This document shows positions 25,278 through 34,384 of a stretch of 64,000 nt of DNA, piece by piece (positions within the stretch are counted from its first letter, which is position 1; each line of letters starts with the position of its first letter). The notes beneath the pieces were generated by a model. It was given only the letters and a program-made list of their open reading frames with translations, was not told the DNA's origin and made no database searches. The stretch lies in NCBI RefSeq assembly GCF_052065755.1, contig NZ_JBQHTK010000015.1, positions 7,015-71,014 of the forward strand. The letters run 5' to 3'. This stretch comes from Allocoprococcus sp004560705. GTDB lineage: Bacteria > Bacillota > Clostridia > Lachnospirales > Lachnospiraceae. Position numbers and translations under genes: made by a program.

Positions 25278-25307
25278 AAAAAGATTGCACCACGGTGCAA
25301 TCTTTTT
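25278..25307. terminator. Bidirectional terminator between merR-like gene and dnaB
   Basis: A near-perfect palindrome AAAAAGATTGCACC-ACG-GTGCAATCTTTTT with A-tracts on the left and T-tracts on the right, so it works on both strands. It overlaps the dnaB stop by 2 bp. Confidence 0.9.
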
Positions 25308-26658
25308 ACTCGTCATAATCCTGTTTTCTCTGTGAATTTGCAAATTTCGTGTATTGTGGCAGCCAGGTCAGCGTAACCGTACCGATCGGACCATTTCTCT
25401 GCTTGGCAATAATGATCTCTGCCTCATTCACATGTTCTGTATCTTTATTATAGTAATCGTCTCGGTAAATAAACATAACCACATCCGCATCCTGCTCGAT
25501 CGCCCCGGATTCACGAAGATCCGAGAGCATCGGACGATGATCCGGTCTCTGCTCTACCGCACGGCTGAGCTGTGATAACGAAATAACCGGAACATGCAGT
25601 TCTCTCGCAAGAGCTTTCAGTGAACGGGAAATGTCGGAAATTTCCTGCTGACGCGACTCACTTCTTCCTCCTACACTTCCGCTCATAAGCTGCAGGTAGT
25701 CGATAATGATCAGTTCCAGATTGTGTTCCAGTTTGTATTTTCTACATTTGGAACGCATTTCCGAAATAGAAATTCCAGGCGTATCGTCAATGATCAGATT
25801 GGATCGTCCGATGATTCCTGCACCCTCGATCAGCTTCTCCCAGTCGGAATCTTTTAGATTACCGGTTCTCAGAAGCTGTGCATCCACATAGGATTCCAAA
25901 GAAAATAATCGATTTACCAGCTGTTCCTTTGACATCTCGAGACTGAAAATAGCTACGGTTTTATTCTGCCTGAACGCAACATGCTGCGCGATATTCAGGA
26001 CAAATGCCGTCTTTCCCATAGACGGTCTGGCTGCAACCAGAATCAGGTCGGACGGCTGAAGTCCGGATGTCTTGTAATCCAGATCAATGAAACCCGTCGG
26101 GATTCCGGTAACCGTACCTTTGCTTTTCGAAGATTTTTCAATTTTCTCCAATGCATTTAATACAACCTGCTTGATTGGTACGAAATCCCCGTTATTTCGA
26201 TTCTGAACCAGTTCGAATACTTTTTTCTCAGTCCGTTCCATAATCGCTTCTACCGGTTCCTTAGCCAGATAACAGGCATTCGCGATTTCCTCATTCATCT
26301 TGATCATTTTGCGAAGTGTTGACTTTTCAGCAACAATCTCCGCATAATACTTCACATTTGCCGAAGTCGGCACAGCAGCGAGCAGATCCCGCACAAATTC
26401 CAGACTGCTGATTTCCTCAGGAACATCCTTCTCTTTCAAACGGTTCTGCAACGTGATCAAATCAACAGGCTTTCCTTCGTTGAACAACTCCACCACCGAA
26501 TCAAAGATCACTCCATAAGCGGTCTGATAGAAATCATCTCCACAAATAATCTCGGAAGCCGTTGTGATCGCATCCCGGTCCATCAGCATAGCACCGACAA
26601 CAGACTGTTCTGCTTCTATACTGTGCGGCGGTACCCGCTTGATAAGCGCTTCATCCAT
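25306..26658 (-). CDS. dnaB: Replicative DNA helicase DnaB (DnaC in Bacillus)
   Basis: A 450-residue hexameric helicase of standard length. The N-terminal helical domain (HSIEAEQSVVGAMLMDRDA) binds primase. The RecA-like C-domain carries Walker A ARPSMGKTAFVLN, Walker B LIIIDYLQLMSG and the SRQQEISDISRSLKALAREL to RPMLSDLRESGAIEQDAD motifs. No intein interrupts it. It is third in the conserved Firmicutes unit gdpP-rplI-dnaB, 12 bp after rplI. Confidence 0.97.
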   Translation of the reverse strand: MDEALIKRVPPHSIEAEQSVVGAMLMDRDAITTASEIICGDDFYQTAYGVIFDSVVELFNEGKPVDLITLQNRLKEKDVPEEISSLEFVRDLLAAVPTSANVKYYAEIVAEKSTLRKMIKMNEEIANACYLAKEPVEAIMERTEKKVFELVQNRNNGDFVPIKQVVLNALEKIEKSSKSKGTVTGIPTGFIDLDYKTSGLQPSDLILVAARPSMGKTAFVLNIAQHVAFRQNKTVAIFSLEMSKEQLVNRLFSLESYVDAQLLRTGNLKDSDWEKLIEGAGIIGRSNLIIDDTPGISISEMRSKCRKYKLEHNLELIIIDYLQLMSGSVGGRSESRQQEISDISRSLKALARELHVPVISLSQLSRAVEQRPDHRPMLSDLRESGAIEQDADVVMFIYRDDYYNKDTEHVNEAEIIIAKQRNGPIGTVTLTWLPQYTKFANSQRKQDYDE

Positions 26659-26670
26659 TCACAGCTCCCC

Positions 26671-27117
26671 CTATGCCTCTCCTACATGTACTTTCAGCTC
26701 TGCCGTTACTTTCGGATGCAATTTTACCGGCACAAGATGCATTCCAAGTGTTTTTATCGATTCTTTTAATTGAATTTTCTTTTTATCGATATCAATTCCC
26801 ATCTGCTCTTTGACAGCAACTGCAATCTCCTTTGATGAAACAGAACCAAATGTCTTGCCGCCTTCCCCGGTTTTGATCTTCAGTTCTACTTTACCTTCTC
26901 CAAGTTTTGCTGCCAGTTCCTTTGCAGCATCAAGATTTTCCTGAGCAACTTTTTCCTCATTCTGCTTTTTCAGCTTCAGATCATTCAAATTCTTTCCATT
27001 TGCTTCAACCCCAAACTTTTTCGGTAAAATAAAGTTTCTTGCATATCCGTCATTTACATTTACAATTTCTCCTTTTTTCCCAAGAGACTTCACGTCCTGC
27101 ATTAAAATAACTTTCAT
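26671..27117 (-). CDS. rplI: 50S ribosomal protein L9
   Basis: A 148-residue protein with the L9 signature MKVILMQDVKSLGKKGEIVN, then GYARNFILPKKFG, a long connecting helix and the C-terminal domain ending VPVKLHPKVTAELKVHVGE. It binds 23S rRNA. Its ATG is immediately after the gdpP stop, so the two are translationally coupled. Confidence 0.97.
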   Translation of the reverse strand: MKVILMQDVKSLGKKGEIVNVNDGYARNFILPKKFGVEANGKNLNDLKLKKQNEEKVAQENLDAAKELAAKLGEGKVELKIKTGEGGKTFGSVSSKEIAVAVKEQMGIDIDKKKIQLKESIKTLGMHLVPVKLHPKVTAELKVHVGEA

Positions 27118-29166
27118 CTAGATATCTCCTTCTTCAATCATAATATCAATTGTTTTCTTAAGTGTCTCGATTGCTTTCACCATATCGGTATGTTCGAACT
27201 GCGCCCCGGCTGTATTGATATGTCCGCCTCCGCCCAGTCGTTCCATAATGATCTGAACATTTACCTCATCAATCGATCTTGCGCTGACATAAATCTTTCC
27301 GTTATATACAGTAAGTACAAAGGACGCTTTGATTTCCTCAATATTGAGAAGTTCATTTGCCGCCTGTGCACCAATGATCGTCGGGCTTTCAATTCCCAGA
27401 TGTTCTCCTCTGGCGATTGCATAAACATCCCTGTAAACTTCTGTACTGCTGATAACCGATGCTTTCGCTCTATAAGAAGCCATGTCGTCCCGGAGAAGTT
27501 TGCGAACATAGGTAATATCCGCTCCACATCTTCGCAAATATGCTGCCGCCTCGAATGTACGTACTCCTGTCCGATTCATAAAATTATTCGTATCAACCAG
27601 AATACCTGCATACAGACTGTTTGCTTCCATCACAGTCATCTTCAAATCGTCTGCAATATACTGCAAAACCTCTGCAACCATTTCACAGGCAGAAGAAGCA
27701 TACGGCTCAATATAAGACAAAACCGCATTTTCAATCACTTCATCGCTCTGGCGGTGATGATCCAGAACCGCAATCGTCTTCGTCATGCGAAGAAGCCGTT
27801 CGCATTCCGTCATCTTTGGCTTATTCGTATCCACTACAACAACCATCGTATTTTCATCCGCCAGTTCCTCCGCCTCTCGGGGGGTGACAAACAGATCCTC
27901 CGGGTATGCTGTATTATTAGAAAATGCTTCATACAATGGCCGTAATGTTACCGAAATATCATCCAACACGATATTGACCTTCTTCTCCATCGCAGATGCC
28001 GCACGATAGATTCCGATTGCTGCGCCAAAAGAGTCTACATCCGGTATCTTGTGCCCCATTACGATCACACGCTCTTTTGCAATGATAAACTCCCGGAGTG
28101 CCTCAGCCTTGACACGAGCTTTCACACGCGTATTTCTGGAAGTCTGTTCACGTTTTCCGCCATAATAAGTAATTCCTTTGCAATTTTTTACAACTGCCTG
28201 ATCACCACCACGGGCAAGAGCCAAATCAATTGCAACGCGGGCATAGTTATACCCCGCCGAATATGTGTCCTTGCTCAGTCCCAATCCGATACTGAGCGTA
28301 GCCGGAACCTGATTTCCAATATTTACGTTCTTCACATCGTCCAGAAGCGAGAACCGGTCCGCTTCCATCCGATTGAAACTTTCCTTCTTAATTACAATAA
28401 AATACTTATCTTTCTCCAGCTTCTTTGCAATACCATTCAGATTTGCAATATACTGGTTGATCTTACGGTCGATCAGAGCCACCAGAAGAGACTGACGAAC
28501 CTCTTCCACACTCTCCATCACTTCATCATAATTATCGATGTAAATCAGTCCGGCAACAAGGCGCTGTTCCTCATTTTCACGAATATAAGCATTCAATTCG
28601 GTTACATCCTGCAAATGAACTGCAACGAAATATTCCTTCTCTTCCGGAAATTCCAGCAACTGTTCAGATTCATTAAAATCCTCCACAGATACATATTGGA
28701 TTTCTGCCTGATAATCCTTGTCCTTGTAACCGAATTCCAGATTGACCGTCTCCCCTTCTTCCTTCGGGAAAGCACTTCGGTTCAGTTCCGGAATATATCT
28801 GCTCAAATACGCATCTTTTCTCTTTTCTTCTCCCAACACATCGTCAAACTGTGTATTGGTCCAGATAATCTTACCATCACTTTGCAATATTGCATATGGT
28901 ATAGACAATTCCTTTAACAGTGTATTCTGGACTACGCTGTACTGCGCAGCGAACTCCACCATGTCCGCCAGTACCAGCGATTTACTGTAAAAGTACATGA
29001 CAGTCACACACGCAGCATACACGAGAACAAATACGCCCATGACGATTCCGGCTTTCTTATCGATCCAGAAAATCCAGATATTCATCGCTATCAGAAATAG
29101 CGTCATGATTGACGGCCACTGCATATAAAATTTTAATTGTCCTTGTAATTTGATATCCTGCTTCAT
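27118..29166 (-). CDS. gdpP: GdpP, cyclic-di-AMP phosphodiesterase
   Basis: A protein of about 682 residues with the GdpP layout: two N-terminal membrane helices (about 15 to 60), a PAS domain, a degenerate GGDEF domain, then DHH and DHHA1 domains. VIVMGHKIPDVDSFGAAIGI and IAVLDHHRQSDEV hold the metal-binding Asp and His residues; RLGGGGHINTAGAQF is the DHHA1 Gly-rich motif. It hydrolyses c-di-AMP to pApA and so controls potassium and osmotic balance. ATG 29166 is favoured (GAGG 10 nt upstream); the ATG at 29175 sits on the site. Confidence 0.95.
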   Translation of the reverse strand: MKQDIKLQGQLKFYMQWPSIMTLFLIAMNIWIFWIDKKAGIVMGVFVLVYAACVTVMYFYSKSLVLADMVEFAAQYSVVQNTLLKELSIPYAILQSDGKIIWTNTQFDDVLGEEKRKDAYLSRYIPELNRSAFPKEEGETVNLEFGYKDKDYQAEIQYVSVEDFNESEQLLEFPEEKEYFVAVHLQDVTELNAYIRENEEQRLVAGLIYIDNYDEVMESVEEVRQSLLVALIDRKINQYIANLNGIAKKLEKDKYFIVIKKESFNRMEADRFSLLDDVKNVNIGNQVPATLSIGLGLSKDTYSAGYNYARVAIDLALARGGDQAVVKNCKGITYYGGKREQTSRNTRVKARVKAEALREFIIAKERVIVMGHKIPDVDSFGAAIGIYRAASAMEKKVNIVLDDISVTLRPLYEAFSNNTAYPEDLFVTPREAEELADENTMVVVVDTNKPKMTECERLLRMTKTIAVLDHHRQSDEVIENAVLSYIEPYASSACEMVAEVLQYIADDLKMTVMEANSLYAGILVDTNNFMNRTGVRTFEAAAYLRRCGADITYVRKLLRDDMASYRAKASVISSTEVYRDVYAIARGEHLGIESPTIIGAQAANELLNIEEIKASFVLTVYNGKIYVSARSIDEVNVQIIMERLGGGGHINTAGAQFEHTDMVKAIETLKKTIDIMIEEGDI

Positions 29167-29199
29167 AATAGTCATTCCTCATAATCAGCTGTACTGGTT

Positions 29200-29272
29200 G
29201 AACTTCGTTCTTTCGCTCACGGGCTTTCGCCCTATGAAAATCATAGCCCGCAAGCTTGCCTGCCAGCAGGCA
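29200..29272. repeat. 73-bp direct repeat, copy 1
   Basis: Identical over 73 bp to 29324-29396, with 51 bp between the copies. Each contains nested inverted repeats: CGGGC-TTTC-GCCC, CTATGA-AAA-TCATAG and TGCCTGC-CA-GCAGGCA. It lies in the gdpP upstream gap, so it may affect that transcript or be a REP-like dispersed element. Confidence 0.9.
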
Positions 29273-29323
29273 GTCTGTCACTTTTGGTTTTCGTTTGGTT
29301 TTTCCCCGCCGTGCCAAGCTCAA

Positions 29324-29396
29324 GAACTTCGTTCTTTCGCTCACGGGCTTTCGCCCTATGAAAATCATAGCCCGCAAGCTTGCCTGCCAGCAGGCA
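29324..29396. repeat. 73-bp direct repeat, copy 2
   Basis: A perfect second copy of 29200-29272 in the same orientation. The 51-bp spacer is unlike the repeat. Confidence 0.9.
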
Positions 29397-29642
29397 TCTT
29401 GCTGTCTTTGATTTTCGCACGGCTCATTGCCTACTTGAACATTATATCACCTTTCTTTTGTTTAGGGAAGTAGAAATGATTTTGTATCTTTATTCTAGTG
29501 TGCTGGCGTGAAGTTTTGTTTGGTATCAGGATGGTCTATATAATCCACACAATGAACTCATCTAATTCAAGCCATCATGTATCCAACACCACAATTCCAC
29601 CTCCGCGACTTCTCAGAGTTCCCTCCCCATTTGAAAAAGTCA
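29397..29642. other. Non-coding stretch between two repeat types
   Basis: No gene with a ribosome binding site or family motif is seen. It links the 73-bp repeats to the long near-palindrome. Confidence 0.5.
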
Positions 29643-29823
29643 GCCCGAAGAAGGGCGCATAGATTGATATCGAACAATCCAGTCGTGCTTTTAGCGGAGG
29701 TGAAATCCGGTGCTTACGCAGTCTTAGGTGCGAGGGCATTCCCGAGCACCTTAGTCTGCGTTAGCAACTAGTTCACCGCAGCGTCACGACGTTCGCTATC
29801 AATCTATGCGCCCTTCTTCGGGC
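29643..29823. repeat. 181-bp near-palindrome
   Basis: The outer arms 29643-29675 and 29791-29823 match at 32 of 33 positions. Inner segments continue to pair imperfectly (TGCTTACGCAGTCTTAGGTGC with GCACCTTAGTCTGCGTTAGCA) up to an apical stem GGTGC/GCACC. The whole unit could fold as one long hairpin RNA or DNA cruciform. The ends carry their own small GCCCGAAGAAGGGC hairpin. It lies 28 bp downstream of the galE stop and might terminate that gene, but the size and symmetry suggest a mobile palindromic repeat. Confidence 0.85.
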
Positions 29824-29850
29824 GTCCCTTATTCAAAAAAACACTTTTTA

Positions 29851-30870
29851 TTATTTTGTATTATATCCATCTGGATTCTGGCTCTGCCATCTCCATGAGT
29901 CTTCACACATTTCTTCGAGTCCGCGCTCTGCAACCCATCCGAGTTCTTCTTTTGCCTTCGTTGCATCAGAATAGCAGGTTGCGATATCGCCAGGTCTTCT
30001 TGCTTTGATCTGGTAAGGAATCGGTTTTCCACATGCTTTTTCAAATGCATGAACCATATCCAATACGGAATATCCGGTTCCGGTTCCAAGATTGTACACG
30101 CATACACCGGCTTTTTCTTCAATCTTCTTAAGTGCTTTTACGTGGCCGATTGCAAGGTCTACAACATGGATGTAATCACGCACGCCGGTTCCGTCATGTG
30201 TATCGTAATCGTCGCCGAATACGCCGAGGCACTCCAGCTTGCCGATAGCAACCTGAGTGATATACGGAATCAGATTGTTCGGAATTCCCTTCGGATCTTC
30301 TCCCATCAGACCGCTCTTATGTGCTCCAATCGGGTTGAAGTAGCGAAGAAGCACTACATTCCATTCCGGGTCTGCAGTATGCAAATCTGTCAGAATCTGT
30401 TCAAGCATCCATTTTGTCCATCCGTATGGATTGGTACAGGTTCCTTTCGGGCATTCCTCTGTGATCGGAATGAATGCCGGATCTCCGTAAACAGTAGCTG
30501 AAGAGCTGAAGATAATATTTTTAACGCCATGATTGCGCATCACTTCACAAAGAGTGAGCGTTCCGCCGATGTTATTCTGATAGTATTCCAACGGTTTTGC
30601 TACAGACTCACCTACTGCTTTCAGTCCGGCGAAATGAATAACGGAATCTATGCTTTCTTTTGAGAAAATCTCATCCAGCGCAGCTCCGTCCCTGATATCT
30701 GCCTGATAGAAAGTTACCTTTTTCCCGGTAATCTTCTCCACACGTCTAAGTGCTTCCTCAGAAGAATTGCATAAGTTGTCCACAACAACTACGTCATAGC
30801 CTGCATTTAAAAGTTCTACGCATGTATGACTTCCAATAAATCCAGCTCCACCCGTTACTAAAATTGCCAT
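29851..30870 (-). CDS. galE: UDP-glucose 4-epimerase
   Basis: A 339-residue short-chain dehydrogenase-type enzyme. The NAD-binding motif is VTGGAGFIGSHTCVELL and the catalytic Y-x-x-x-K is TNPYGWTKWMLEQ, with Ser in FSSSATVYG. It interconverts UDP-glucose and UDP-galactose (some forms also the N-acetyl sugars). AGGAGG lies upstream of ATG 30870. It is preceded by its own promoter-like TATAGT (about 30919) and separated from the kinase gene by a terminator, but the shared pathway suggests joint use. Confidence 0.95.
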   Translation of the reverse strand: MAILVTGGAGFIGSHTCVELLNAGYDVVVVDNLCNSSEEALRRVEKITGKKVTFYQADIRDGAALDEIFSKESIDSVIHFAGLKAVGESVAKPLEYYQNNIGGTLTLCEVMRNHGVKNIIFSSSATVYGDPAFIPITEECPKGTCTNPYGWTKWMLEQILTDLHTADPEWNVVLLRYFNPIGAHKSGLMGEDPKGIPNNLIPYITQVAIGKLECLGVFGDDYDTHDGTGVRDYIHVVDLAIGHVKALKKIEEKAGVCVYNLGTGTGYSVLDMVHAFEKACGKPIPYQIKARRPGDIATCYSDATKAKEELGWVAERGLEEMCEDSWRWQSQNPDGYNTK

Positions 30871-31023
30871 GATCTAATCCTCCTATATGTTCGAATCATT
30901 TCTTCTAAACTTACTATATCATACTTTTCTGAAATAGGGAATACTTTTTACTAAATTTTTCAATTATATTTACTAAAAATATTGGTCGTTTTACTAAACA
31001 CCCATCCTTTTATATAAGATAAA

Positions 31024-31048
31024 AGCCCTTGCCGGACAAGCACGGGCT
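31024..31048 (-). terminator. Terminator after the HexNAc kinase gene
   Basis: AGCCC and TGC pair with GCA and GGGCT across a short loop, followed on the minus strand by TTTTATC. It lies 9 bp after the kinase stop. Confidence 0.75.
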
Positions 31049-31056
31049 CTCTATCT

Positions 31057-32160
31057 TTATTTGTACTTATCAATAATCTCACGCATGGTATCCCATTTAG
31101 CTTCCATATCCTTAACCAACTTGAACTGAGTTCTGCAGCGATCCAGGTTATGATTTTCGCGATGGATCTTAAAATAAGTATCCCCCTGCAGGTAATCGGT
31201 CAGGAAACGCATACCACATTCAAAGGTCATGACCATAGCGCCCGTTGGCATCAGGTCGATTTCCTTCTCTGTCAGTTTACCTCCACAACCCTCAATAAAT
31301 CCCTTTGCATAGAGATCGAAGAGTTCCATATCGCAGGAAACTTTCGAAAGATCCTGTTCATCTTCCGTAGCTGTACTCGCTCCGAAACGGATCGAATCAC
31401 CGAAATCATTCATGGCAAGTCCAGGCATAACCGTATCCAGGTCGATTACACAGATGCCTTTCCTTGTCTTGTTATCAATCATGATATTGTTCAGCTTCGT
31501 ATCATTGTGCGTAACACGGAGCGGGATCTCTTTCTTTTCCAGCAGATCCGCGAACACATTTGCCAGATGTTCATGCTCCAGAACAAACTGAATCTCCTTC
31601 TGTACAGAAGCAGCACGTCCGCATACATCATCTTCCACCGCTTTCTTAAATACCTGGAATCTTGCTTTTGTATCATGGAATCCTTCAATCGTCTCATGAA
31701 GCGTTTCTGCCGGATATTCTGCAAGGAGTCTCTGGAAATTGCCAAAAGCGACTGCACTCTGATAAAAGTCTTCCGGACTTTCTACCTGATCGTAACTGGT
31801 TGCATCCGTAATGAATTTGTAGGATCTCCAGTATTCACCTTCAGAGTCTACAAAATATGGCATATTATCAACGGTACGGATCACATTCAGTGTCTCACGG
31901 TCCGGATCCCCTCCGTTTTCAATAATCTTCTTGCGCAGATAAGAAGTCACGTTCAGGATATTCTCCATAAGTTCTATCGGTTTTGTGAAAATGTTCTTGT
32001 TCATTCTCTGTAAAATAACCTTGATCGTTCCCATTTCTGCGATTTCAAATGTCAACAGATATGTATCATTAATATGCCCACTACCATAAGGTCTTTCATC
32101 GATCAGCACGCCTTCATACCGGAACTGGCCTATCGCTTCATCAATTTTTCCTTTTCCCAT
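31057..32160 (-). CDS. NahK-like phosphotransferase (probable N-acetylhexosamine 1-kinase)
   Basis: A 367-residue aminoglycoside-phosphotransferase-fold kinase. Early Gly-rich PYGSGHINDTYLL, then the Brenner-type catalytic loop LRVTHNDTKLNNIMID (His-Asn-Asp with Lys/Asn ligands) and the metal Asp in ICVIDLDTVMPG, NDFGDSIRFG. This matches NahK (LnpB) of bifidobacteria, which makes HexNAc-1-phosphate from GlcNAc or GalNAc released from mucin and milk glycans. It overlaps the nucleotidyltransferase stop as TAATG, so the two are coupled. GGGGGG precedes the ATG. Another phosphotransferase role remains possible. Confidence 0.8.
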   Translation of the reverse strand: MGKGKIDEAIGQFRYEGVLIDERPYGSGHINDTYLLTFEIAEMGTIKVILQRMNKNIFTKPIELMENILNVTSYLRKKIIENGGDPDRETLNVIRTVDNMPYFVDSEGEYWRSYKFITDATSYDQVESPEDFYQSAVAFGNFQRLLAEYPAETLHETIEGFHDTKARFQVFKKAVEDDVCGRAASVQKEIQFVLEHEHLANVFADLLEKKEIPLRVTHNDTKLNNIMIDNKTRKGICVIDLDTVMPGLAMNDFGDSIRFGASTATEDEQDLSKVSCDMELFDLYAKGFIEGCGGKLTEKEIDLMPTGAMVMTFECGMRFLTDYLQGDTYFKIHRENHNLDRCRTQFKLVKDMEAKWDTMREIIDKYK

Positions 32161-33086
32161 TATGCTTCCCCCCAAAGTTTCTCAGGATAACGTCCTTCTG
32201 CCTTCATTTTCTTAATTGCCTGAACTACAACCGGTTTGTCTTCTTTATAAGTCACTCCATACCATTTATCTGCAGAAGCCAGAACTGCAACCGTTGCACG
32301 TCCTTCTTCCAGAAGTGTACTTACGACAGCCGGAAGGAAATATTCACACTTCATCGGATTTGATACAAGTCCCTTTTCCAGAAATGCCGGGAATCCAGCC
32401 TTGATTTCATCTAGAATGCTGCGTGTGAATCCCCACATATTCATAGACACCAGTGTATCTCCCGGAAGTTCGGTCCATGACGCTCCATCATCTTCAGAAT
32501 AAGCGATTCCACCGTTTCTCTTCTCAATACGTGTTCTTTCTGTGATGCGTACCAGTTCTCCGGCCTCATTCGTATCACACACTCCACGTGCCACATGACC
32601 ATTGTCCGTAACCGTATTTTCCAGCTTATATCCTACCATCGTGTAACGATATTTATCATCATCCTCATGAGTTGCAAGATAATCATAGATAACCTGGAAC
32701 GCATCTCTTCCATAGTAGTCATCTGCATTAATTACAGCGAATGGCCCGTCTATCTCATCGATCGCGCTCAGAACCGCATGAGCCGTTCCCCACGGTTTCA
32801 CACGTCCTTCCGGCACTTCAAATCCTTCCGGAATATTGTGCAGATCCTGATATACATAAGCAACCTCCATCTGCTCTGCCATACGATTTCCGACAGCCTC
32901 TTTAAAATCTGCTTCATTTTCTTTTTTGATAATGAAAACAACTTTTTCAAAGCCTGCGCGCTTTGCGTCAAAGATGGAGAAGTCCATGATGATATGTCCC
33001 TGCTCATCTACCGGATCAATCTGTTTGAGTCCACCGTAACGACTTCCCATTCCTGCCGCCATGATTACTAATACTGGTTTTTTCAT
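32160..33086 (-). CDS. Sugar-1-phosphate nucleotidyltransferase
   Basis: A 308-residue NTP-transferase-fold protein. LVIMAAGMGSRYGGLKQIDP is the nucleotide-binding signature G-x-G-x-R, and FAVINADDYYGRDAFQ the metal-binding DD region. It probably activates a sugar-1-phosphate with UTP or another NTP. Coupling to the NahK-like kinase suggests the substrate is HexNAc-1-phosphate or hexose-1-phosphate, replacing the GalT-type step of bifidobacteria. GGGAGA lies upstream. The specific nucleotide and sugar are inference. Confidence 0.85.
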   Translation of the reverse strand: MKKPVLVIMAAGMGSRYGGLKQIDPVDEQGHIIMDFSIFDAKRAGFEKVVFIIKKENEADFKEAVGNRMAEQMEVAYVYQDLHNIPEGFEVPEGRVKPWGTAHAVLSAIDEIDGPFAVINADDYYGRDAFQVIYDYLATHEDDDKYRYTMVGYKLENTVTDNGHVARGVCDTNEAGELVRITERTRIEKRNGGIAYSEDDGASWTELPGDTLVSMNMWGFTRSILDEIKAGFPAFLEKGLVSNPMKCEYFLPAVVSTLLEEGRATVAVLASADKWYGVTYKEDKPVVVQAIKKMKAEGRYPEKLWGEA

Positions 33087-33397
33087 TTTCCATCTCTCCC
33101 TACTTTTATTTTCGTTTTACTTACTTTAACTAAGTCCATAATATAACTTTTTCTCTCTTTCGTCTTTATATAATCAATCTCTAAATTTGTCTTATTATAT
33201 CCTTATATATAGATTATTTCCGATTATTTGCACATATGTGAAAAATTCATTTATATTATCTTTTTATCATTTTGCACTATCAGCCACTTATGATTGATTT
33301 TTTCCGAACATTGGTTTAATATACTTATTGAGAATATATATTTCGGTTCAATGACTCTGATTATTTATCATTCGCACCGTCACACTGGAGGCAATAT
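33087..33397. promoter_or_regulatory. AT-rich divergent control region
   Basis: A 311-bp gap between the nucleotidyltransferase gene (leftward) and an AraC gene (rightward). It is very AT-rich with many TATA-like stretches, so promoters for both directions are expected, but I could not single out one pair. No RNA structure recognised. Confidence 0.5.
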
Positions 33398-34315
33398 ATG
33401 GGTTATATTGGCGTACAACTTGAAGATTCCATTCATATTGATGAATTATACACTGTTCATTATTTTGAGTACATGAATAATTTTTCTTTTGCAGGTGAAT
33501 CCCACAATTTCTGGGAGTTTCTCTATGTAGACAAAGGAGAAGTCGGTGTCATTACGGAAACGACCTACCACCTGCTAAAAAAGGGCGATATTATTTTCCA
33601 TCAGCCCAATGAGTTCCACGCAGTAAAGGCAACCGGTGATTCTGCCCCCAATCTGGTCGTGGTATCATTTGCATCGAAATCGCCAGCCATGAATTTTTTT
33701 GCCGGTAAGATCCTGCGAATTGATGAGTTGGAGCGAAACCTTCTGGCAGATACGATCATCGAAGCAAGAGACTGCTTCGCGTGTCGCCTGGATAATCCGT
33801 ATCTGCAGCATATGGAAAAGAAAACACCAAATTCTTTCGGGGCAGAACAGATGATACGACTTGATCTGGAGCACCTGCTGATTCATCTGGTCCGCCATAA
33901 TACCAATCCGATTGTTTTTAAGAAAAATTTCCCAAAACTCCCTCCCAAGTCAACCACAAGCCGGAGCGATACCGAGATTTTCAACCGGGTGGTAAATTAT
34001 CTGGAAGCCCATATTCACTCGCATGTGACCATAGAGCAGATCTGCCGCGATAATCTGATCGGACGTTCGCAGCTTCAGAAGATTTTCCGCGAAAAATGTT
34101 CCAAGGGAGTCATCGAATACTTCTCATCCATGAAAATCGATGTGGCCAAGCAGATGATCCGAACAAATCACATGAACTTCACCCAGATTTCCGAACAGCT
34201 CGGTTATACTTCGATTCATTATTTTTCCCGGCAGTTTAAGAAAATCACCGGGATGACTCCTTCCGAATATGCCTCTTCGATCAAGGCCATGGCAGGCGGC
34301 AGTTTTGATGATTAA
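33398..34315 (+). CDS. AraC family regulator with cupin sensor
   Basis: A 305-residue protein. The N-terminal cupin domain (EFLYVDKGEVGVITETTYH, GDIIFHQPNEFHAVKA) likely binds a sugar. The C-terminal double helix-turn-helix includes HSHVTIEQICRDNLIGRSQL, then FTQISEQLGYTSIHYFSRQF, then GMTPSEY. GGAGG lies 9 nt before the ATG. Being divergent from the kinase-nucleotidyltransferase operon, it is its probable regulator. Confidence 0.92.
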   Translation: MGYIGVQLEDSIHIDELYTVHYFEYMNNFSFAGESHNFWEFLYVDKGEVGVITETTYHLLKKGDIIFHQPNEFHAVKATGDSAPNLVVVSFASKSPAMNFFAGKILRIDELERNLLADTIIEARDCFACRLDNPYLQHMEKKTPNSFGAEQMIRLDLEHLLIHLVRHNTNPIVFKKNFPKLPPKSTTSRSDTEIFNRVVNYLEAHIHSHVTIEQICRDNLIGRSQLQKIFREKCSKGVIEYFSSMKIDVAKQMIRTNHMNFTQISEQLGYTSIHYFSRQFKKITGMTPSEYASSIKAMAGGSFDD

Positions 34316-34335
34316 CCGAATACACGCAAAACAAA

Positions 34336-34374
34336 AAGGCTGAATTCCCGGAAAATTTCCCGAGATTCAGCCTT
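34336..34374. terminator. Bidirectional terminator
   Basis: Stem AAGGCTGAAT / ATTCAGCCTT with an inner CCCGG/CCCGAG-like bulge, flanked by A-rich left and TTAATATTTTAATT right sequence. It lies between the convergent araC and rpsR genes. Confidence 0.8.
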
Positions 34375-34384
34375 AATATTTTAA

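Noticed and set aside
28051..28917. 288-codon plus-strand reading inside gdpP
   Set aside because: Antisense shadow of a verified gene.
29057..29377. 106-codon minus reading through the 73-bp repeats
   Set aside because: It encodes the repeat twice and overlaps the gdpP start; its composition comes from the repeat, and there is no ribosome binding site.
29200..29396. CRISPR array
   Set aside because: Only two 73-bp units with nested hairpins and one spacer; no cas genes nearby. Better explained as a REP-like duplication.
31150..32013. 287-codon plus-strand reading inside the kinase gene
   Set aside because: Antisense shadow; the minus frame holds the kinase catalytic motifs.
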